Assembly: GCF_900094575.1 (NCBI RefSeq)
Contig: NZ_FMAE01000002.1
Location: 806,001-870,000, forward strand
Direction of reading: 5' to 3'
From: Bradyrhizobium yuanmingense
Lineage (GTDB): Bacteria; Pseudomonadota; Alphaproteobacteria; Rhizobiales; Xanthobacteraceae
Length of the DNA stretch: 64,000 nt
Made by a program: the position numbers and the translations under genes. Shown here piece after piece: positions 9,950-18,478 of this stretch (positions are counted from its first letter, which is position 1; each line of letters opens with the position of its first letter). The notes under the pieces were generated by a model that saw only the letters and a list, made by a program, of their open reading frames with translations, searched no databases and was not told the DNA's origin.

Positions 9950-10882
9950 ATGAGGAAACTGCTTCTTGCCGGCATCGCGGTTGCGATGATGGCGACGCCG
10001 GCATTTGCTGCGAACTACCGCTTCGTCATCGTGCCGAAGGCGATGAACAATCCGTTCTTCGATTTTTCGCGCGACGGCTGCCTGAAGCGCGCCAAGGAGC
10101 TCGGCAACATCGAGTGCATCTACAAGGGACCGGTCGAGCATGAGCCGGCGAACCAGGCCCAGATCATCCAGGACTTCATCACGCAGAAGGTCGACGGTCT
10201 CGCCATCTCGGTCGCGGACGTCGCGGCCATGACCAAGTCGATCGAGGCGGCGACCGCCGCCGGCATTCCGGTCATCACCTTCGATGCCGACGCGCCGGGC
10301 TCCAAGCGCATCGCCTATATCGGCACCAACAACAAGGAGTTCGGCCTGGCCCTCGGCAAGGAATTGCTGAAATTGCGGCCTGACGGCGGCAAATACGCGA
10401 TGGTCTCCGGCGGTCCCGGCGCAAAGAACCTGGCCGAGCGTGTCGACGGCGTGCGCGAGGCGCTGAAGGGCTCGAAATGGACCGAGGTCGCGGGTTCGCC
10501 GAGCTTCTGCAACGACGATCCCGCGCTCGCGGTCCAGCAGATGACGGACATGCGCACCGCAACGCCGGATCTCGCCGCCATCGTTCCGATCGGCGGCTGG
10601 CCGATGTTCGCGCCCGAAGGTTTCAAGGCCTTCGCCAGCAGGAACAAGAAGGACATCGATTCCGGCAAGTTCACGCTGGTCGTCGCCGATACGCTGAAGA
10701 TGCAGCTCGAGCTGCTGCGTGACGGCTATGCCAATGCGCTGGTCGGCCAGCGTCCGTTCGAGATGGGCGAGAAGGCGATGGACACGCTGCTCGCCATCAA
10801 GAAGGGCGAGAAGGTGCCGGAGATCGTCTACACCGGCCTCGATCTCGTCACCAAGGACAACGTCGCGAAGATGTTGAAGTAG
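9950..10882 (+). CDS. Periplasmic sugar-binding protein of the ABC importer
   Basis: A 310-residue type I periplasmic binding protein. The first 20 residues form a Sec signal peptide (MRKLLLAGIAVAMMATPAFA, cleavage probably after AFA). The mature part follows the ribose/xylose-binding pattern: YRFVIVPKAMNNPFFDF, VDGLAISVADVAAM, GIPVITFDADAPGS and YIGTNNKEFG. The start at ATG 9950 has GGAGGA upstream, better than the GTG at 9938. It is the extracytoplasmic receptor for the preceding ATPase and permease. Xylose or a related pentose is the likely ligand, by operon context only. Confidence 0.93.
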   Translation: MRKLLLAGIAVAMMATPAFAANYRFVIVPKAMNNPFFDFSRDGCLKRAKELGNIECIYKGPVEHEPANQAQIIQDFITQKVDGLAISVADVAAMTKSIEAATAAGIPVITFDADAPGSKRIAYIGTNNKEFGLALGKELLKLRPDGGKYAMVSGGPGAKNLAERVDGVREALKGSKWTEVAGSPSFCNDDPALAVQQMTDMRTATPDLAAIVPIGGWPMFAPEGFKAFASRNKKDIDSGKFTLVVADTLKMQLELLRDGYANALVGQRPFEMGEKAMDTLLAIKKGEKVPEIVYTGLDLVTKDNVAKMLK

Positions 10883-10913
10883 GAGCGCTGCCCAGCCCCG
10901 CGCTTCTGCATGC

Positions 10914-10946
10914 CTCTCCCGCTTGCGGTTTCCGCAAGCGGGAGAG
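10914..10946 (+). other. Strong perfect hairpin after the binding-protein gene
   Basis: A 15-bp perfect stem (CTCTCCCGCTTGCGG with its complement) closes a 3-base TTT loop. No T-run follows. It lies 31 bases after the binding-protein stop and before the aldo-keto reductase. It probably protects the 3' end of an upstream mRNA segment or attenuates readthrough into the downstream genes. Confidence 0.6.
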
Positions 10947-10986
10947 ATGATTTGGAATGGACGACGACTGCTGGAAGGCGATGGGA

Positions 10987-11964
10987 ATGAAAAGGTCGCG
11001 GCTCGGCGCTCTCGATGTCACCTCGATCGGCCTCGGTTCAGCCCCGCTCGGCGGATTGTTCTCGCCCGTCAGCGATGCCGATGCGCAAGCGACGATTGAA
11101 CGCGCCTGGTCGCTCGGTGTCCGATTCTTCGACACCGCCCCGCTTTACGGCTTCGGCCTCGCGGAGCGGCGGCTGGGCGCCTTCCTGCGGCAACAGAGGC
11201 GCGACTCCTACGCCATCTCGACCAAGGTCGGCCGCCTGCTGCGCGCACCGGACAATGCTGCGCCGGAGGACGAGCACTACAAGGGCACGCCGCGCGAGCG
11301 GCCGGTGTTCGATTTCAGCTATGACGGCGTGATGCGGTCGGTGGAGGAGAGCCTGCAGCGCCTCGGCCTCGACCGCGTCGACGTCCTGCTCGTGCATGAT
11401 CCCGACGATCACTATGACGATGCCGTCACCGGCGCCTTCCGCGCGCTCCAGCGCCTGCGCGAGGACGGCACGGTCAAGGCGATCGGCGCCGGAATGAACC
11501 AGTCGGGGATGCTGGCTCGCTTCGCCGAGGCCGTGCCGGTCGACTGCTTCCTGCTCGCCGGCCGTTACACGCTGCTCGACCAGGGCGCACTGGATGCGCT
11601 ATTTCCGCTGTGCCAGGCCAGCAATATCGGCATCTTGCTCGGTGGCATCTACAACAGCGGCATCCTGGCCAATCCGCGGGCGAGCGCGAAATTCAACTAT
11701 CAGGATGCTGATGCTGCGCTCGTGGCACGCGCGCTGGAGCTCGACGAACTCTGCCGCAGGCACGGCACCGAGCTGAAAGCCGCCGCGCTGCAATTCTGCA
11801 TGGCCCATCCGGCGGTGACGGTCGCCGTGATGGGCGCGCGCAATGCCGCCGAGGTCGCCGACAACATCGCGATGTCCGAGAAGGCGGTGCCGCCGGCATT
11901 CTGGCAGGAGCTGCGGACGCGAAAGCTGGTCGATGCGCGCGCGCCGCTTCCCGGCGGAGATTAA
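10987..11964 (+). CDS. Aldo-keto reductase (aldose 1-dehydrogenase-like)
   Basis: An aldo-keto reductase of about 325 residues with the TIM-barrel signatures of the D-threo-aldose/L-fucose 1-dehydrogenase or pyridoxal 4-dehydrogenase group: LGALDVTSIGLGSAPLGGLF, FFDTAPLYGFGLAERRLG (Asp/Tyr catalytic pair), AISTKVGRLLR (Lys), and DRVDVLLVHDPDDH (His). In this setting it may oxidise an aldose to an aldonolactone for the lactonase-like protein encoded 3 bases downstream. ATGs at 10957, 10981 and 10987 are in frame; 10987 fits the usual N-terminus and has GGAAGG eight bases upstream. Confidence 0.88.
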   Translation: MKRSRLGALDVTSIGLGSAPLGGLFSPVSDADAQATIERAWSLGVRFFDTAPLYGFGLAERRLGAFLRQQRRDSYAISTKVGRLLRAPDNAAPEDEHYKGTPRERPVFDFSYDGVMRSVEESLQRLGLDRVDVLLVHDPDDHYDDAVTGAFRALQRLREDGTVKAIGAGMNQSGMLARFAEAVPVDCFLLAGRYTLLDQGALDALFPLCQASNIGILLGGIYNSGILANPRASAKFNYQDADAALVARALELDELCRRHGTELKAAALQFCMAHPAVTVAVMGARNAAEVADNIAMSEKAVPPAFWQELRTRKLVDARAPLPGGD

Positions 11965-11967
11965 GGC

Positions 11968-12810
11968 ATGATCGTCGATGCCCACCAGCATTTCTGGGAC
12001 CCGGCGCGCGCCGATTATCCCTGGATGGAAGCGGACGAGCTGGCGCCGATCCGCCGTGCCTTCGGCCCGGCCGATCTCGCGCCGCTGCTACAGGCGAACG
12101 GCATCGAGGCCAGCATCCTGGTGCAATGCCGCTCAGCGCTGGAGGAGACCGAGGAGTTCCTGCGTATCGCGGCTGCGACGCCCTCGGTGATCGGCGTGGT
12201 CGGCTGGGCCGATCTCACCGATGCGGCGCTCGGCGAGACGCTCGACCGGCTGCGCGCTCTGCCTGGTGGCGACAAGCTGGTCGGCATCCGCCACCAGGTC
12301 CACGACGAGCTCGATGCGGATTGGCTGCTGCGCGAGGACGTCCAGCGCGGACTCACGGCCGTGTTCGCCCACGATCTCGCTTACGATTTCCTTGTCCGCA
12401 GCCGCGAGCTGCCCGCGGCGGTCGCAACCGCGCAGGCCTTTCCGCACGCGCGTTTCGTGCTGGATCACGCCGCCAAGCCGCCGATTGCCGCCGGCGGGAG
12501 CGCGGAATGGACCGAGCGCATCGCAGCGCTGGGTGCCTGCGGCAATGTCTGGTGCAAGATCTCGGGATTGGCGACCGAGGCGGTCTGGGACGACTGGAAT
12601 GCGGAACGGCTGTTTCCGTTCGTCGCGCACACCGCAAAATGTTTCGGCGAGGACCGGCTGATCTTCGGATCGGATTGGCCCGTATGCCTGCTCGCGGGAA
12701 GCTACGGCGAGATCAAGACCGCGCTGGAGGCCTGCCTGGCGCGGCTCGGCCCGCGCGTGCGGGACAAGGCGTTCGGTGTGAATGCCAAGGCTGTGTATCG
12801 CTTGGGTTAA
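11968..12810 (+). CDS. Amidohydrolase-family lactonase-like protein (L-fuconolactonase type)
   Basis: A 280-residue amidohydrolase_2 protein. It starts MIVDAHQHFWDP, where the HxH supplies metal ligands in the family, and ends with the conserved FGSDWPVCLLAGSY motif carrying the active-site Asp. Relatives hydrolyse sugar lactones (fuconolactone, rhamnonolactone) or pyrone dicarboxylate. It starts 3 bases after the aldo-keto reductase stop, so the two probably act in sequence: aldose to lactone to aldonate. The exact sugar is not known. It is the last gene of the operon; a palindromic repeat follows. Confidence 0.88.
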   Translation: MIVDAHQHFWDPARADYPWMEADELAPIRRAFGPADLAPLLQANGIEASILVQCRSALEETEEFLRIAAATPSVIGVVGWADLTDAALGETLDRLRALPGGDKLVGIRHQVHDELDADWLLREDVQRGLTAVFAHDLAYDFLVRSRELPAAVATAQAFPHARFVLDHAAKPPIAAGGSAEWTERIAALGACGNVWCKISGLATEAVWDDWNAERLFPFVAHTAKCFGEDRLIFGSDWPVCLLAGSYGEIKTALEACLARLGPRVRDKAFGVNAKAVYRLG

Positions 12811-12830
12811 TTGCAGTGGATGTGCGGTCT

Positions 12831-12968
12831 TACCCTCTCCCCTTGTGGGAGAGGGTGGCTCGCCGCGAAGCGGCGAGACGGGTGAGGGGTCTCTCTCCGC
12901 GAGCTCGCGTGTGGATAGATACCCCTCATCCGGCGCTTCGCGCCACCTTCTCCCACAAGGGGAGAAGG
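12831..12968. repeat. Palindromic intergenic repeat, about 138 bp
   Basis: The left arm from 12831 (TACCCTCTCCCCTTGTGGGA and onward) reads back almost exactly in the right arm ending at 12968 (CCTTCTCCCACAAGGGGAG region is its complement). Each arm also contains a small inner stem: CGCCGCGAAGCGGCG on the left and GCGCTTCGCGC on the right. It occupies the convergent space between the amidohydrolase and the minus-strand binding-protein gene. I recognise it as a dispersed rhizobial intergenic palindrome; copy number was not checked. Confidence 0.8.
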
Positions 12969-12991
12969 AAAAGGCGACGGGGCCCGCCTCG

Positions 12992-14221
12992 CTACTCCGA
13001 CATCGGCTTGTCGGAGATGTCCCAGTCTTTCCCGGTGAAGGTGGAGATGAACAGCGTCTTCATCGGTGTGTAGTCCTCGGGCGTGTAGCTGTAGGTGACG
13101 CCGTCGAGGAAATAGGGCGAGTGAAAACCTTGCAGGTTCGATGCCTGCTTCAGCACGTTGGCGCGGGTGAGCTCGTTGCCGCAGCGGCGCAGGATCTCGG
13201 CCATCGTGGCGGCCTGCCCGTAGCCGGCGAAGGCGATGGTGTTGTCGGGGTCGATCGCCGGCGTGTACTTCTTGCGCAGCTCCTCGAACGCCATCACGTC
13301 CGGGTCCTTCTCCCATTTGGGCAGGCCGACCTCCTTGTTGTAGCGGATCGCGACGATGCCGGTGGCGTTCTCGAGGCCCGCGGCATTGAGGATCGAGCGG
13401 CCGGTGGAGCCGGCGGACAGGAGGTGCAGCGGCTTCCAGCCGAGCTCGGCCACTTTCCGGATCGACTGCGACGAGGCCTTGCCGGTCGAGATGTTGTAGA
13501 AGACGTCGGCTCCGGACTTCGAGAGATTGATGAGCTGGGAATCGACGGTCGGCTCGGTGAGATCGTAGGTCTGCTCCATGATCACTTGCGCGGTGCCGCC
13601 GGCGTCCGCCAGTACTTTCTTGAACGGACCGAGGAAGTCGCGGCCGAAATCGTCGTTCTGGTAGAGGATGCCGATCTTCGCGTTCGGCTTCACGCTGACG
13701 ACGTGCCGCGCGAGGATGCGCGCCTCGGTCGGATAGAGCGGCAGGCCCGCCATCGTCCACTTGAACTCTTTCGGATTATTCCACTTCGACGCGCCGGTGT
13801 TGAGCAGGAGCTGCGGCACGCCCTTGGAGTTCAGGTATTTGTGCACGGCGGTCTGCGGCGCGGTGCCGAGCGAGCCGTACAGCGCGAGCACTTCTTCCTG
13901 CTCGACCAGGCGCCGCGTGGCCTCGACGCATTTCGGCGCGCTGTAGGCGTCGTCCATGGTGAGGAACTTGACCTTGCGCCCGTTGATGCCGCCCTTCTCG
14001 TTCAGCATCTGGAAATAGGCTTCGCCGACGCGGCCGAGCACGCCGTAGAGCGAGCCGGGGCCGGAATGCGGCACGGTCTGACCGATCTTGATCTCGGTGT
14101 CGCTGGCGCCCGCATCGTATTTCTTCTCCGCGGCCCAGACATAGGGCGCGGGCAATGTCGATGCGGCGATGGTGGCGAGCGCGGCGGCGCTGAAATCGCG
14201 CCGCGATGGATTCTTGGTCAT
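12992..14221 (-). CDS. Branched-chain amino-acid type ABC substrate-binding protein with Tat signal
   Basis: A 409-residue LivJ-like binding protein. The N-terminus MTKNPSRRDFSAAALATIAA has a twin-arginine motif (SRRDF) followed by a hydrophobic stretch and a likely AAEKK cleavage zone, so export is probably through Tat. Mature-domain signatures are IKIGQTVPHSGPGSLYG, GGINGRKVKFLTMDDAYS and NAKIGILYQNDDFGRDFLG. The ATG at 14221 has GGGAGAAA upstream; the frame opens earlier at 14302 without homology. No permease or ATPase lies nearby, so it is an orphan receptor. The ligand is unknown. Confidence 0.92.
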   Translation of the reverse strand: MTKNPSRRDFSAAALATIAASTLPAPYVWAAEKKYDAGASDTEIKIGQTVPHSGPGSLYGVLGRVGEAYFQMLNEKGGINGRKVKFLTMDDAYSAPKCVEATRRLVEQEEVLALYGSLGTAPQTAVHKYLNSKGVPQLLLNTGASKWNNPKEFKWTMAGLPLYPTEARILARHVVSVKPNAKIGILYQNDDFGRDFLGPFKKVLADAGGTAQVIMEQTYDLTEPTVDSQLINLSKSGADVFYNISTGKASSQSIRKVAELGWKPLHLLSAGSTGRSILNAAGLENATGIVAIRYNKEVGLPKWEKDPDVMAFEELRKKYTPAIDPDNTIAFAGYGQAATMAEILRRCGNELTRANVLKQASNLQGFHSPYFLDGVTYSYTPEDYTPMKTLFISTFTGKDWDISDKPMSE

Positions 14222-14336
14222 TGTTGTTTTCTCCCTGATGCGCGCATTGTGCTGACATCGCAGCTCGGCTCGCAAGTGGGAAGTCGCAGCTTTGCGACGC
14301 AATGACGCTCATATCATGAGGCGTTAGCGCCTAGAC

Positions 14337-15263
14337 TCAAGTTTTCTCGGCGACCACGATGAGGCCACGCACCGGCTCATTGTTCTCGTTGCGCGGCGAG
14401 GCCGGCTCCAGCGTCAGCAGCTTCATCCCCGCCTTCGCGATGGCGCCGCGCACATATTCCGCGGAATGGGCATAACGCAGGCCGTCGCCGAGCACGATGC
14501 CGTCGCCCGCATGCGTCTCCAGCGTGAAGGCGAGCACGCCGCCTGAGACGAGCACGCGCCTTACTTCGCTCAGCACCGGTGCGAGATCGGAGAGATAGAC
14601 GAACGCATCCGCGGCCACGACGAGGTTCGCGCTGGCATCTGGCTTGCCGCGCAGGCCCTCGATCATGTCGGCGACTTCGAGCTCGGCATAGAGGTTCGTC
14701 GCCCGCGCCTCCTTGATCATGCCGGGTGACAAATCGATGCCGGTGAAATGGTCGACCTGCTTGGCGAAGGCAGCGGCCGCGAGCCCGGTGCCGCAGCCGA
14801 GATCGATGGTGCGCTTGAAGTAGGCGGGCTTCTTGGCGGCGACGCGCGCCGCCAGCACCGCCTTGAAGATCAGCGTCGGGGCACGATAGCCGAGATCGTT
14901 GATCAGCGCGTGCTCGAACCGCGGCGCGTATTGATCGAACAAGGCCTGCACGTAGGCCTTGGGCATCTCCGCCATTTCGGTATCGCCGAGCCGCATCAGG
15001 TGCAGGCCGGCGCCGTGCTGATCCCCGGGGTCGCATCGCCGCGCTTCACGAAAGGCCGCGATGGCCTTGTCGCGCTGGCCGAGCTGCTGACGGATCTCGC
15101 CGAGCGTGAACCAAGCCGAGGTGAAGTTGGGCGCGAGCTCGATCGCCTGCTCCAGGAGGTCGGCCGCGGCGGGAAGGTCGCCCTTGAGCTGGAGATCGCG
15201 CGCGAACTCGAAGCGGCGGTCGGCCATGAGATCGCCGGAGGTCAGGAACAGGCGGAGCGGCAT
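14337..15263 (-). CDS. TPR-containing class I SAM-dependent methyltransferase
   Basis: A 308-residue protein. The first 80 or so residues form two tetratricopeptide-like helical pairs (FARDLQLKGDLPAAADLLEQ, APNFTSAWFTLGEIRQQLGQ). The rest is a Rossmann methyltransferase with motif I TIDLGCGTGLAAAAFAK, then FTGIDLSPGMIKEA and LVVAADAFVYLSDLAPVLSE. Such proteins are conserved in rhizobia but their substrate is not known to me. The ATG at 15263 is chosen because the upstream open frame carries no homology. It is divergent from the exonuclease gene with 66 bases between the starts. Confidence 0.85.
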   Translation of the reverse strand: MPLRLFLTSGDLMADRRFEFARDLQLKGDLPAAADLLEQAIELAPNFTSAWFTLGEIRQQLGQRDKAIAAFREARRCDPGDQHGAGLHLMRLGDTEMAEMPKAYVQALFDQYAPRFEHALINDLGYRAPTLIFKAVLAARVAAKKPAYFKRTIDLGCGTGLAAAAFAKQVDHFTGIDLSPGMIKEARATNLYAELEVADMIEGLRGKPDASANLVVAADAFVYLSDLAPVLSEVRRVLVSGGVLAFTLETHAGDGIVLGDGLRYAHSAEYVRGAIAKAGMKLLTLEPASPRNENNEPVRGLIVVAEKT

Positions 15264-15329
15264 TGAGGAACCAGGAAACGAAATGGGTAAGTGACTCGAA
15301 GATGTGATGGCTCGACTTATATAACAGGC

Positions 15330-16367
15330 ATGCGCCCGCAAGACATCCTGCTGCCAAATGCTGCCGGCCTGTGCTGCAAGCCCGGCGGCTTCCATATCGA
15401 CCCCGTCCGCCCCGTGGAGCGGGCCGTGATCACCCACGGCCATTCCGACCATGCCCGTGCGGGCCATGGCGCGGTGCTGGCGACGCAGGAAACGCTGGAC
15501 ATGATGCGGCTGCGTTACGGCGAGAACTTCGCCGGTTCGACCCAGGCCATCCGCTATGGCGAGGAGATCCGGCTCGGCGACGTCAAGATCAAGTTTCACC
15601 CGGCCGGCCACGTGCTGGGCTCCGCGCAGATCGCCGTCTCGTGCAAAGACACCTGCATCGTCGCCTCCGGCGACTACAAGGACGCGCCGGACCCGACCTG
15701 CGCGCCGTTCGAGCTGGTGCCCTGCGACGTCTTCATCACCGAGGCGACGTTCGGCCTGCCGGTCTTCAGGCATGGCGATGCGAGCGACGAGGTCAAGAAA
15801 CTGCTCGCTTCCGTCGCGCTGTTTCCGGAGCGCGCGCATCTCGTCGGCGCCTATTCGCTCGGCAAGGCGCAGCGCGTGATCAAGCTGCTGCGTCAGGCCG
15901 GCTATGATGCGCCGATTTACCTGCATGGCGCGATGGACACGATCACGCATTACTATCAGAGCCGCGGGATCGACCTCGGCGAGCTCAAACCAGTGAAGGG
16001 CATGAAGAAGGCGGCGCTCGCCGGCACCATCACGCTGGCGCCGCCCTCAGCCACCTCCGATCTCTGGACGCGGCGCTTTCCCGATCCGGTCACCGCCTTC
16101 GCCTCCGGCTGGATGCGCGTGCGCGCCCGGGCGCGGCAGCGCGGCGTCGAGCTGCCGCTGGTGATCTCCGATCACGCCGATTGGGATGGCCTCACCGCAA
16201 CCATCGCGGCGACCGGCGCCGGCGAGATCTGGGTCACCCACGGCCAGGAAGATGCGCTGGTGCATTGGTGCCGGAGCAAAGGCCTGAAGGCACGGCCGCT
16301 CGACCTCGTCGGCTATGGCGACGAGGAGGAGAGCGAGACGCCGATTCAAGCCGAGGCCGAAGCATGA
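15330..16367 (+). CDS. Ligase-associated DNA exonuclease (MBL/beta-CASP-like fold)
   Basis: A 345-residue metallo-beta-lactamase-fold protein of the DNA-ligase-associated exonuclease family. Metal-site motif ITHGHSDHARAGHG is at about residues 30-45, followed by FHPAGHVLGSAQIAV, IVASGDYKDAPDPTC and, near the end, LVISDHADWDGL. These are the metal-binding His/Asp motifs of SNM1-type nucleases. The stop overlaps the ligase start by ATGA, confirming functional pairing. The start at ATG 15330 opens the conserved MRPQDILLP; the frame begins at 15291. Confidence 0.9.
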   Translation: MRPQDILLPNAAGLCCKPGGFHIDPVRPVERAVITHGHSDHARAGHGAVLATQETLDMMRLRYGENFAGSTQAIRYGEEIRLGDVKIKFHPAGHVLGSAQIAVSCKDTCIVASGDYKDAPDPTCAPFELVPCDVFITEATFGLPVFRHGDASDEVKKLLASVALFPERAHLVGAYSLGKAQRVIKLLRQAGYDAPIYLHGAMDTITHYYQSRGIDLGELKPVKGMKKAALAGTITLAPPSATSDLWTRRFPDPVTAFASGWMRVRARARQRGVELPLVISDHADWDGLTATIAATGAGEIWVTHGQEDALVHWCRSKGLKARPLDLVGYGDEEESETPIQAEAEA

Positions 16368-18025
16368 ACCGCTTCGCCGAGCTGCTCGACCGCCTCGCCT
16401 ATGAGCCCGGCCGCAACAACAAGCTGCGGCTCATCACCGGCTATTTTCGCGAGGTTGGCGACCCCGACCGCGGCTATGCGCTGGCTGCGCTGACCGGCGC
16501 GCTCAGCTTCAAGCACGCCAAGCCGGCGCTGATCCGCGACCTCATCGCAGCACGCACGGATGAGGTGCTGTTCGGGCTGAGCTACGACTATGTCGGCGAT
16601 CTCTCCGAGACGGTGGCGCTGATGTGGCCGAAGGCCGCCCTCGCCGCTCACAACAACCCGCCGCCGCCGAGCCTCACCGAAGTCGTCACCACGCTGCGCA
16701 CGCTGGGCAAGTCCGAGCTGCCCAGGCAGCTCGAGCGCTGGCTCGACGAGCTCGATGAGACCGGGCGCTGGGCGCTGCTGAAGCTCGTCACCGGGAGCTT
16801 GCGCATCGGCATCTCCGCGCGCCTTGCCAAGACTGCGGCCGCAGCGCTCGGCGACAAGGACCCACACGAGATCGAGCTGATCTGGCCGGGGCTCGTCCCG
16901 CCCTATCTCGACCTGTTCGCCTGGCTGGAAGGCCGCGGCGACAAGCCCGTCAATCGCGATCCCGCGCCGTTCCGGCCGGTGATGTTGGCGCATGCGATCG
17001 AGGACAACGATTTCGCCGCGCTCGATCCCGCCGACTACATCGCCGAATGGAAATGGGACGGCATCCGCGTGCAGGCGGTGGCCGGGCGCGACGAGCGCGG
17101 CCATATCACCGCGCGGCTCTATTCGCGCACTGGCGAGGACATCACGGGAAGCTTTCCGGATCTCGTGCCGTCGCTGCGCCTGCCGGGCGCGATCGATGGC
17201 GAGCTCTTGATCCTGCGCGAGGGCCGGGTGCAGAGCTTCAACGTGTTGCAGCAGCGCCTCAACCGCAAGGTCGTGTCGCCGAAGCTGATCAAGGAGTTTC
17301 CGATTCACCTGCGTGCCTACGACCTGCTCGGCGACGACGAGAACGATCTGCGCGAGCTGCCTTTTGCCGAGCGGCGCGAGCGGCTGGAGCGATTCATCGC
17401 AAAGCTCGACGATCCCCGCATCGATCTCTCGCCCACCGTACCCTTCGATAGCTGGGAGGCACTCACCGCCGCACGCGCGGATCCTGCGAGCGCCGGCGCC
17501 GGCGAGGACGCGGACGCCGTCGAAGGCGTCATGCTGAAGCGGCGCGATGCGCCTTATCTGCCGGGGCGGCCGAAGGGGCAATGGTGGAAGTGGAAGCGCG
17601 ACCCGCACATCATCGACGCCGTCCTGATGTATGCGCAGCGCGGCCACGGCAAGCGCTCGTCCTATTATTCCGACTACACCTTCGGCGTCTGGACCGAGAC
17701 CGAGAATGGCGAGGAGCTGGTGCCGGTCGGGAAAGCCTATTTCGGCTTCACCGACGAGGAGCTCTTGCAGATCGACCGCTTCGTCCGCCGCAACACCACG
17801 GAAAAATTCGGCCCCGTCCGCCACGTCGTGCACGAAGCGGACAAGGGGCTGGTGCTGGAGGTCGCTTTCGAAGGATTGCAGCGCTCGCCCCGGCACAAAT
17901 CCGGCGTCGCCATGCGTTTCCCCCGCATCAGCCGCCTGCGCTGGGACAAGCCGCCGCGCGAGGCCGACCGGCTGGAGACGCTGGAGAAGATGTTGAAAGC
18001 CGAGGCGGCGGAGATCGAGGTGTGA
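16364..18025 (+). CDS. ATP-dependent DNA ligase (ligase-associated repair cluster type)
   Basis: A 553-residue ATP-dependent DNA ligase. An N-terminal DNA-binding helical domain (about 1-190) precedes the nucleotidyltransferase domain. Motif I EWKWDGIRVQ contains the adenylated Lys230; further motifs are IDGELLI, VEGVMLKRRDAPY and KWKRDP (motif V). The C-terminal OB-fold domain contains PRHKSGVAMRFPRI. This type seals nicks in a repair system together with the exonuclease encoded just upstream, whose stop it overlaps. The helicase and phosphoesterase that complete the four-gene version of this cluster are not downstream here. Confidence 0.95.
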   Translation: MNRFAELLDRLAYEPGRNNKLRLITGYFREVGDPDRGYALAALTGALSFKHAKPALIRDLIAARTDEVLFGLSYDYVGDLSETVALMWPKAALAAHNNPPPPSLTEVVTTLRTLGKSELPRQLERWLDELDETGRWALLKLVTGSLRIGISARLAKTAAAALGDKDPHEIELIWPGLVPPYLDLFAWLEGRGDKPVNRDPAPFRPVMLAHAIEDNDFAALDPADYIAEWKWDGIRVQAVAGRDERGHITARLYSRTGEDITGSFPDLVPSLRLPGAIDGELLILREGRVQSFNVLQQRLNRKVVSPKLIKEFPIHLRAYDLLGDDENDLRELPFAERRERLERFIAKLDDPRIDLSPTVPFDSWEALTAARADPASAGAGEDADAVEGVMLKRRDAPYLPGRPKGQWWKWKRDPHIIDAVLMYAQRGHGKRSSYYSDYTFGVWTETENGEELVPVGKAYFGFTDEELLQIDRFVRRNTTEKFGPVRHVVHEADKGLVLEVAFEGLQRSPRHKSGVAMRFPRISRLRWDKPPREADRLETLEKMLKAEAAEIEV

Positions 18026-18145
18026 GGCATCTTCCCGGTGGTTCACCCGAATTAAACTCCCGTAACCCGATTGACGGCCCCTTGCGGGTTCCCCATGTCC
18101 CCCGCCGTGCCTATAATGGGGTCGAATCCCCGCGAGGAGTTTGCG

Positions 18146-18451
18146 ATGGTCCAAGACGTCAGAGATTTGCCGGCCGGCCGCAGCGACGGCCTGCACCGCT
18201 TTCTCGGCGGTTCGCCGCTGGCGGTCGCGTTCCGCCTGGTGCTGCTCTCGATCCTGGTCGGCGTGGTGCTGGCGACGATCGGCTTCGACCCCTGGAACAT
18301 CATCCACAGCATCCGCCTGTTGTTCCAGCGGCTGTGGGATCTCGGCTTCGATGCGGTGAACTGGCTGTGGCGCTACTTCCTGCTTGGTGCGGTCATCGTG
18401 ATTCCGATCTGGCTGCTGTCGCGCGTGTTCGGCGCGCCGCGCGGCCGGTAA
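18146..18451 (+). CDS. Small two-helix membrane protein (DUF6460-like)
   Basis: A 101-residue protein with two hydrophobic segments, AVAFRLVLLSILVGVVLATI and WRYFLLGAVIVIPIWLLSRV, separated by an amphipathic stretch rich in Trp and Leu (IHSIRLLFQRLWDLGF). It resembles short DUF6460 proteins common in Bradyrhizobium; that name is from memory and not certain. ATG 18146 has GAGGAG seven bases upstream. It lies 120 bases after the ligase and 27 before the MBL gene. Function unknown. Confidence 0.75.
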   Translation: MVQDVRDLPAGRSDGLHRFLGGSPLAVAFRLVLLSILVGVVLATIGFDPWNIIHSIRLLFQRLWDLGFDAVNWLWRYFLLGAVIVIPIWLLSRVFGAPRGR

Positions 18452-18478
18452 GGATCGGATTGAGGGGGTGCGCAGCCG

